Of a stretch of DNA of 23,141 bases, positions 20,089-23,141 are shown in pieces. The notes under the pieces are model-generated. The model worked only from the letters and a program-made list of their open reading frames with translations. It ran no database searches and had not been told where the DNA came from. The position numbers were made by a program, and so were the translations under genes. Each line of letters begins with the position of its first letter. The first letter of the stretch is position 1. Source of the stretch: a virus; IMG/VR virus record IMGVR_UViG_3300042453_000418, positions 1 to 23,141 of that record; one strand, 5' to 3'.

Positions 20089-23000
20089 TCATCCTTTCAA
20101 TTTATTTATCTCTTCTGCGAGTTGTTTGTTTTGTTCGGAAAGTTCTTGAACAGCTTTGACTAGTAAAGGAATCAACTTGACATCGGCCATGCCGTAGAAT
20201 TCTTCGACCGATCCGTCTTCTCGATTTAACTCGTTGCGCTTGATAACTGTTTCTGAGTACAGAGTGTCCGCAAGGACTTCTTTAACTTCCTGGGCGATAA
20301 AACCAACCTGAGTGCCTTGATGGAAATTGTGAATATCATGTTTCTTCCAATCAAAAGTGACAGGGTTTAGTTTACCAACTAGATCCAATCCAGATTGCAA
20401 TGGAACAATATTCTGCTTGTATCGGCCATCTGACGTAGCAATAGTTGCATTGGTAGCGAAGATTTGACTGTTAACTTGAAGATTATAGGCGCCATTCGAT
20501 GACGAATAACCAATCAAAACGTATCCGTCAGAGTTGATACGCATTCTTTCGGTGATATTTCCACCGTTTGCACGAGTACCAAAGGCCAAATAAGTCGCAT
20601 AATTTCCATCGGTTGCATTTTCTTTTGCACCCTTGATAATAGCAAATTGAGCAAAACTTGTTCCGGTGTATCTACCACCAAGTCCAATTGTGGCTCCCAC
20701 GTCTGCACCAAGTGTAGAGTTGGAATGTACGTTGAAATTAGCAGGATTACCACCAATTCCGAAAGCATAATTTGGACCTACAACAGTGGCTCCCACGTCG
20801 ATAGTATCGCCACCAGTGTTGAGTGTACCACTAGTTAATACCGTGAATTTATTAGCTGGACTCGCCGTGCCAATACCCACGTTGCCGTTAGCATCGATAC
20901 GCATACGCTCTGATCGACTAGTAGCACCAGTTGCAGTAGTTTCAAATGATATGTAAGATCCTCTAGCAGATTCTGTTTGATTTTCGGCGCAAAATATGTT
21001 AATAGACCCGTGATTATTCGCAGTTGTGCCACCATAACTACTACCAATTAAGGCCATAGTTCTATCACCAGATTGAGTTGCAGTGGGAGAACTAATCGTG
21101 CCTCTTGCAGCAAATCCAATCATACCAGCTCTAACATCTGAAGACCCGTAACTAGTTGTGTATATTCCGGGAGCACTAGATCCGGATACACATTCAAATC
21201 TAGATTTTGGACTAGCAGTCCCGATACCTATATCACCAGTCCAGAGGATACGCATGCGCTCTGTTAAGGCAGTGTCCCCAGTAGCAGCACGGGTACTGAA
21301 CGCCAAATCTCCAACAGGCCCAGTTCCGTTTGTGAGTAGTCCTTTAATAGCTGCAAATGCAAAATTACCAGTACTATTGGCTGCCGAGAAAAGAACAGAG
21401 CCACCGTTTCCACCAGCAGCACCACTGTCAAACAGCATAATCGAACCACCTTTATTGCCGCTGTTTGTGATAGCAGCAGTGGTTTGATTAGCTCCACGGA
21501 CTTCTAATTGATGGCCAGGATCCGAAGTTCCAATGCCCACGTTACCACCAGATGCAAAATACACCCGATTCACCGCCGCCGCATTGGATCTTTCTAAGAA
21601 TGCTAATCCATTTGTAGACCCAGTTCCGCTTGCGTCTTGGTTAGAAAATTCCCACCAATAAGCAGGATTAGTTGTGTACAGAGAGATAAAATTTCGATTA
21701 TTGCTAGCGTCCGTCCTGCCCTGGAATCTAGCAACTTCGTTAGACACCTGACCAACAACATGCAACGGAGTTGCTGGATTATTTGTTCCAATGCCCACGT
21801 TGCCAGTGCCGCTGGGATTCAAGTGAATTCCACCATTACACACCAACTGCAAATTGTTGGTAAACCCAGTTCCTGAATAGTTCCCCATGCCGATAGCAGC
21901 AGCGCCTTGACTGGTTGTAAACAGCAGATAGGCCGGATTAGTGCTTGAGTGTTCAATTTTAACGTACACATCAGGTGATGTGGATTTGTACACATGCAAC
22001 AGACTCGATGGGCTCGCCGTTCCAATGCCAACTTCACCAGTTGAGAGGAAACGCATCCGCTCAGTTAAGCTGGCGTCTCCAACAGCAGCACGAGTACTAA
22101 ATGCCAGATCACCTGTAGTGTTTGTGCTGCCGCTTGTGAGCAACCCCTTGAATGCAGCAAAAAAGCCCTGATTGGCTCCAAAAACAACTGCGCCGCCATT
22201 GCCACCAGCGGCACCGCTGTCTTGCACTTGAATAGAACCGCCCTGACCAGCAGAAGTGGACATGGCTGCTGTGGTCTGACCAGCACCCAGTATGTGAAGT
22301 TTTGCACCTGGACTCGACGTTCCAATACCAACCCTATCATTTGCTGAATCAACATATAATGTGTTAGTATCAACTGTTAAAGCAGCAGCAGTAACTCTGG
22401 TTCCATCAAAAGTTAGATTTGCGGAACCTGCTGTTGTTCCACCTGAATTATAGAGAATTTGTGTATCAGAACCACCAGTTGGACCTGTGGCACCAGTTAA
22501 TCCTGTTGAACCAAATTGTCCTGTTGCACCTTGACCTGTGGCACCAGTTAATCCAGTTGAACCGATGAATCCTGTTGAACCTGTAAATCCAGTCGCACCT
22601 AAGAATCCTGTCGATCCTATTATTCCACCACCAATCTCTATAAAATTGTATTCTAAAGAATGTGTTTGCGCTGGAAGAGGATATGAAGTTAAATCTATAA
22701 ATTTAAATAGAAGATGAGAATATCCTTGACCTAAATCTGTAATATTAACTGATATTCCAAGAGAAGCATTTAGATCAGAATTAGATAATTTAATCCGGTT
22801 CTCATCTACTCTGATTACATAATAAGTTTGCCAGGATACTAATCCACCAATATCAGTTCCTCCATTAGAAGAATAGATAACTCTATCGCCAGTAGAAAAA
22901 TTATGAGTGTCTACATAGATAGTATCTTGATCGATCTGAATTAGATCTTCAAAAGAACTTAGAAAAAATTTAATGCTATCGATGCTAGATGTCAGATAGA

Positions 23001-23141
23001 TTGTATCTGGAGTCTTCACCACAACATAATATTCGGATCCATCTGTTAATCCAATATTATATGGAGTGGGATCTGAACCGTTCTGATATCTTGCAATGTC
23101 ACCTGTTACCAAATTATGTGTTGGTATGAATATAGATGAAT
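20089..23141 (-). CDS. long tail fibre with collagen-like stalk and S74 chaperone (5' partial)
   Basis: At least 1017 residues; the frame is open to the right edge, so the true start lies outside. In order: two copies of a THNxxTGDxVxY...YYVIxVD module (about 22700-23141), a collagen-like run of GSTG/GATG triplets (about 22470-22625), six tandem GxVGIGTxxPxxxLxV stalk modules starting near 22319, 22020, 21787, 21529, 21221 and 20869, a loose seventh ([10 protein letters not shown]), and the C-terminal intramolecular chaperone ([13 protein letters not shown], about 20089-20445) of the peptidase S74 family. This domain folds the trimer and cuts itself off using the Ser-Lys pair in SDxRxK. It ends in a coiled coil ([18 protein letters not shown]). 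It most likely binds the host receptor. Confidence 0.88.
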   Translation of the reverse strand, partial: SSIFIPTHNLVTGDIARYQNGSDPTPYNIGLTDGSEYYVVVKTPDTIYLTSSIDSIKFFLSSFEDLIQIDQDTIYVDTHNFSTGDRVIYSSNGGTDIGGLVSWQTYYVIRVDENRIKLSNSDLNASLGISVNITDLGQGYSHLLFKFIDLTSYPLPAQTHSLEYNFIEIGGGIIGSTGFLGATGFTGSTGFIGSTGLTGATGQGATGQFGSTGLTGATGPTGGSDTQILYNSGGTTAGSANLTFDGTRVTAAALTVDTNTLYVDSANDRVGIGTSSPGAKLHILGAGQTTAAMSTSAGQGGSIQVQDSGAAGGNGGAVVFGANQGFFAAFKGLLTSGSTNTTGDLAFSTRAAVGDASLTERMRFLSTGEVGIGTASPSSLLHVYKSTSPDVYVKIEHSSTNPAYLLFTTSQGAAAIGMGNYSGTGFTNNLQLVCNGGIHLNPSGTGNVGIGTNNPATPLHVVGQVSNEVARFQGRTDASNNRNFISLYTTNPAYWWEFSNQDASGTGSTNGLAFLERSNAAAVNRVYFASGGNVGIGTSDPGHQLEVRGANQTTAAITNSGNKGGSIMLFDSGAAGGNGGSVLFSAANSTGNFAFAAIKGLLTNGTGPVGDLAFSTRAATGDTALTERMRILWTGDIGIGTASPKSRFECVSGSSAPGIYTTSYGSSDVRAGMIGFAARGTISSPTATQSGDRTMALIGSSYGGTTANNHGSINIFCAENQTESARGSYISFETTATGATSRSERMRIDANGNVGIGTASPANKFTVLTSGTLNTGGDTIDVGATVVGPNYAFGIGGNPANFNVHSNSTLGADVGATIGLGGRYTGTSFAQFAIIKGAKENATDGNYATYLAFGTRANGGNITERMRINSDGYVLIGYSSSNGAYNLQVNSQIFATNATIATSDGRYKQNIVPLQSGLDLVGKLNPVTFDWKKHDIHNFHQGTQVGFIAQEVKEVLADTLYSETVIKRNELNREDGSVEEFYGMADVKLIPLLVKAVQELSEQNKQLAEEINKLKG

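Noticed and set aside
20514-22373. Repeat-rich frames and CRISPR-like spacing in the tail fibre region
   Set aside because: The repeats are variable protein modules of the stalk (GxVGIGT), not identical short DNA repeats with unique spacers.
23110-23112. TTG start for the tail fibre
   Set aside because: The frame is open to the window edge and the upstream residues (IFIPTHNL) match a second copy of the THNxxTGD module, so the start lies outside.
1-23141. tRNA genes, rRNA genes, insertion sequences, CRISPR arrays
   Set aside because: I looked for cloverleaf features, transposase motifs and regular repeats and found none; a tRNAscan or covariance search was not possible.

Overview
The window is a piece of a large, AT-rich, tailed phage genome of the T4 superfamily (contractile-tailed myovirus). 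This rests on an uninterrupted T4-type virion block on the minus strand, read right to left: small terminase (gp16), large terminase (gp17), tail sheath (gp18), tail tube (gp19), portal (gp20), a gp67-like peptide, a basic gp68-like protein, prohead protease (gp21), scaffold (gp22) and major capsid protein (gp23). Copies of the T4 late promoter TATAAATA precede several of these genes. rIIA and rIIB homologues lie on the plus strand. The host cannot be read from the sequence. Canonical Shine-Dalgarno sites and a perfect TTGACA-17-TATAAT promoter point to a proteobacterium-like host. The long gp22 and short gp23 look more like cyanophage or alphaproteobacterial T4-like phages than like T4 itself.

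Layout. Positions 1-6199 (plus strand) hold non-virion genes: rIIA (5' end outside the window), rIIB, a small Ser/Phe-rich ORF, a zinc deaminase driven by its own consensus promoter and apparently leaderless, a UvsE-type UV damage endonuclease, an SPFH/band-7 lipoprotein, a ClpP-like serine protease and two 54-residue ORFs. A hairpin at 6207-6234 separates this block from the convergent minus-strand late block. Positions 6263-7972 form a small late operon: a GIY-YIG homing endonuclease followed by three small proteins that share one N-terminal segment. Positions 8114-12042 encode gp23, gp22, gp21, a gp68-like protein and a collagen-motif protein. Positions 12187-12990 hold another member of the shared-N-terminus family plus a truncated tandem copy of it. 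Positions 13000-19743 carry gp67-like, gp20, gp19, gp18, gp17 (with a mini-intein) and gp16. Positions 19756-23141 hold a small protein of unknown function and a long tail fibre gene with collagen-like repeats, GxVGIGT repeats and a C-terminal S74 chaperone; it runs off the right edge.

How the parts work together. gp20 nucleates the prohead, gp22 with the gp67- and gp68-like proteins forms its core, gp23 forms the shell, gp21 digests the core and trims gp23, gp16/gp17 pump in DNA, and gp18/gp19 build the tail. The most interesting signal is the shared N-terminal segment (consensus MNLxNFKxxYxxxI-[S/T]-E-S) on four small proteins of otherwise unrelated sequence, all placed among the head genes. 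It ends in a site like the I/L-x-E cleavage signal of T4 gp21 and like the probable gp23 maturation site of this phage (LITE/S). By analogy with the capsid-targeting sequences of T4 internal proteins, I propose these are cargo proteins packed in the head and injected with the DNA. Everything here is read from sequence and remembered family features; no search was run.
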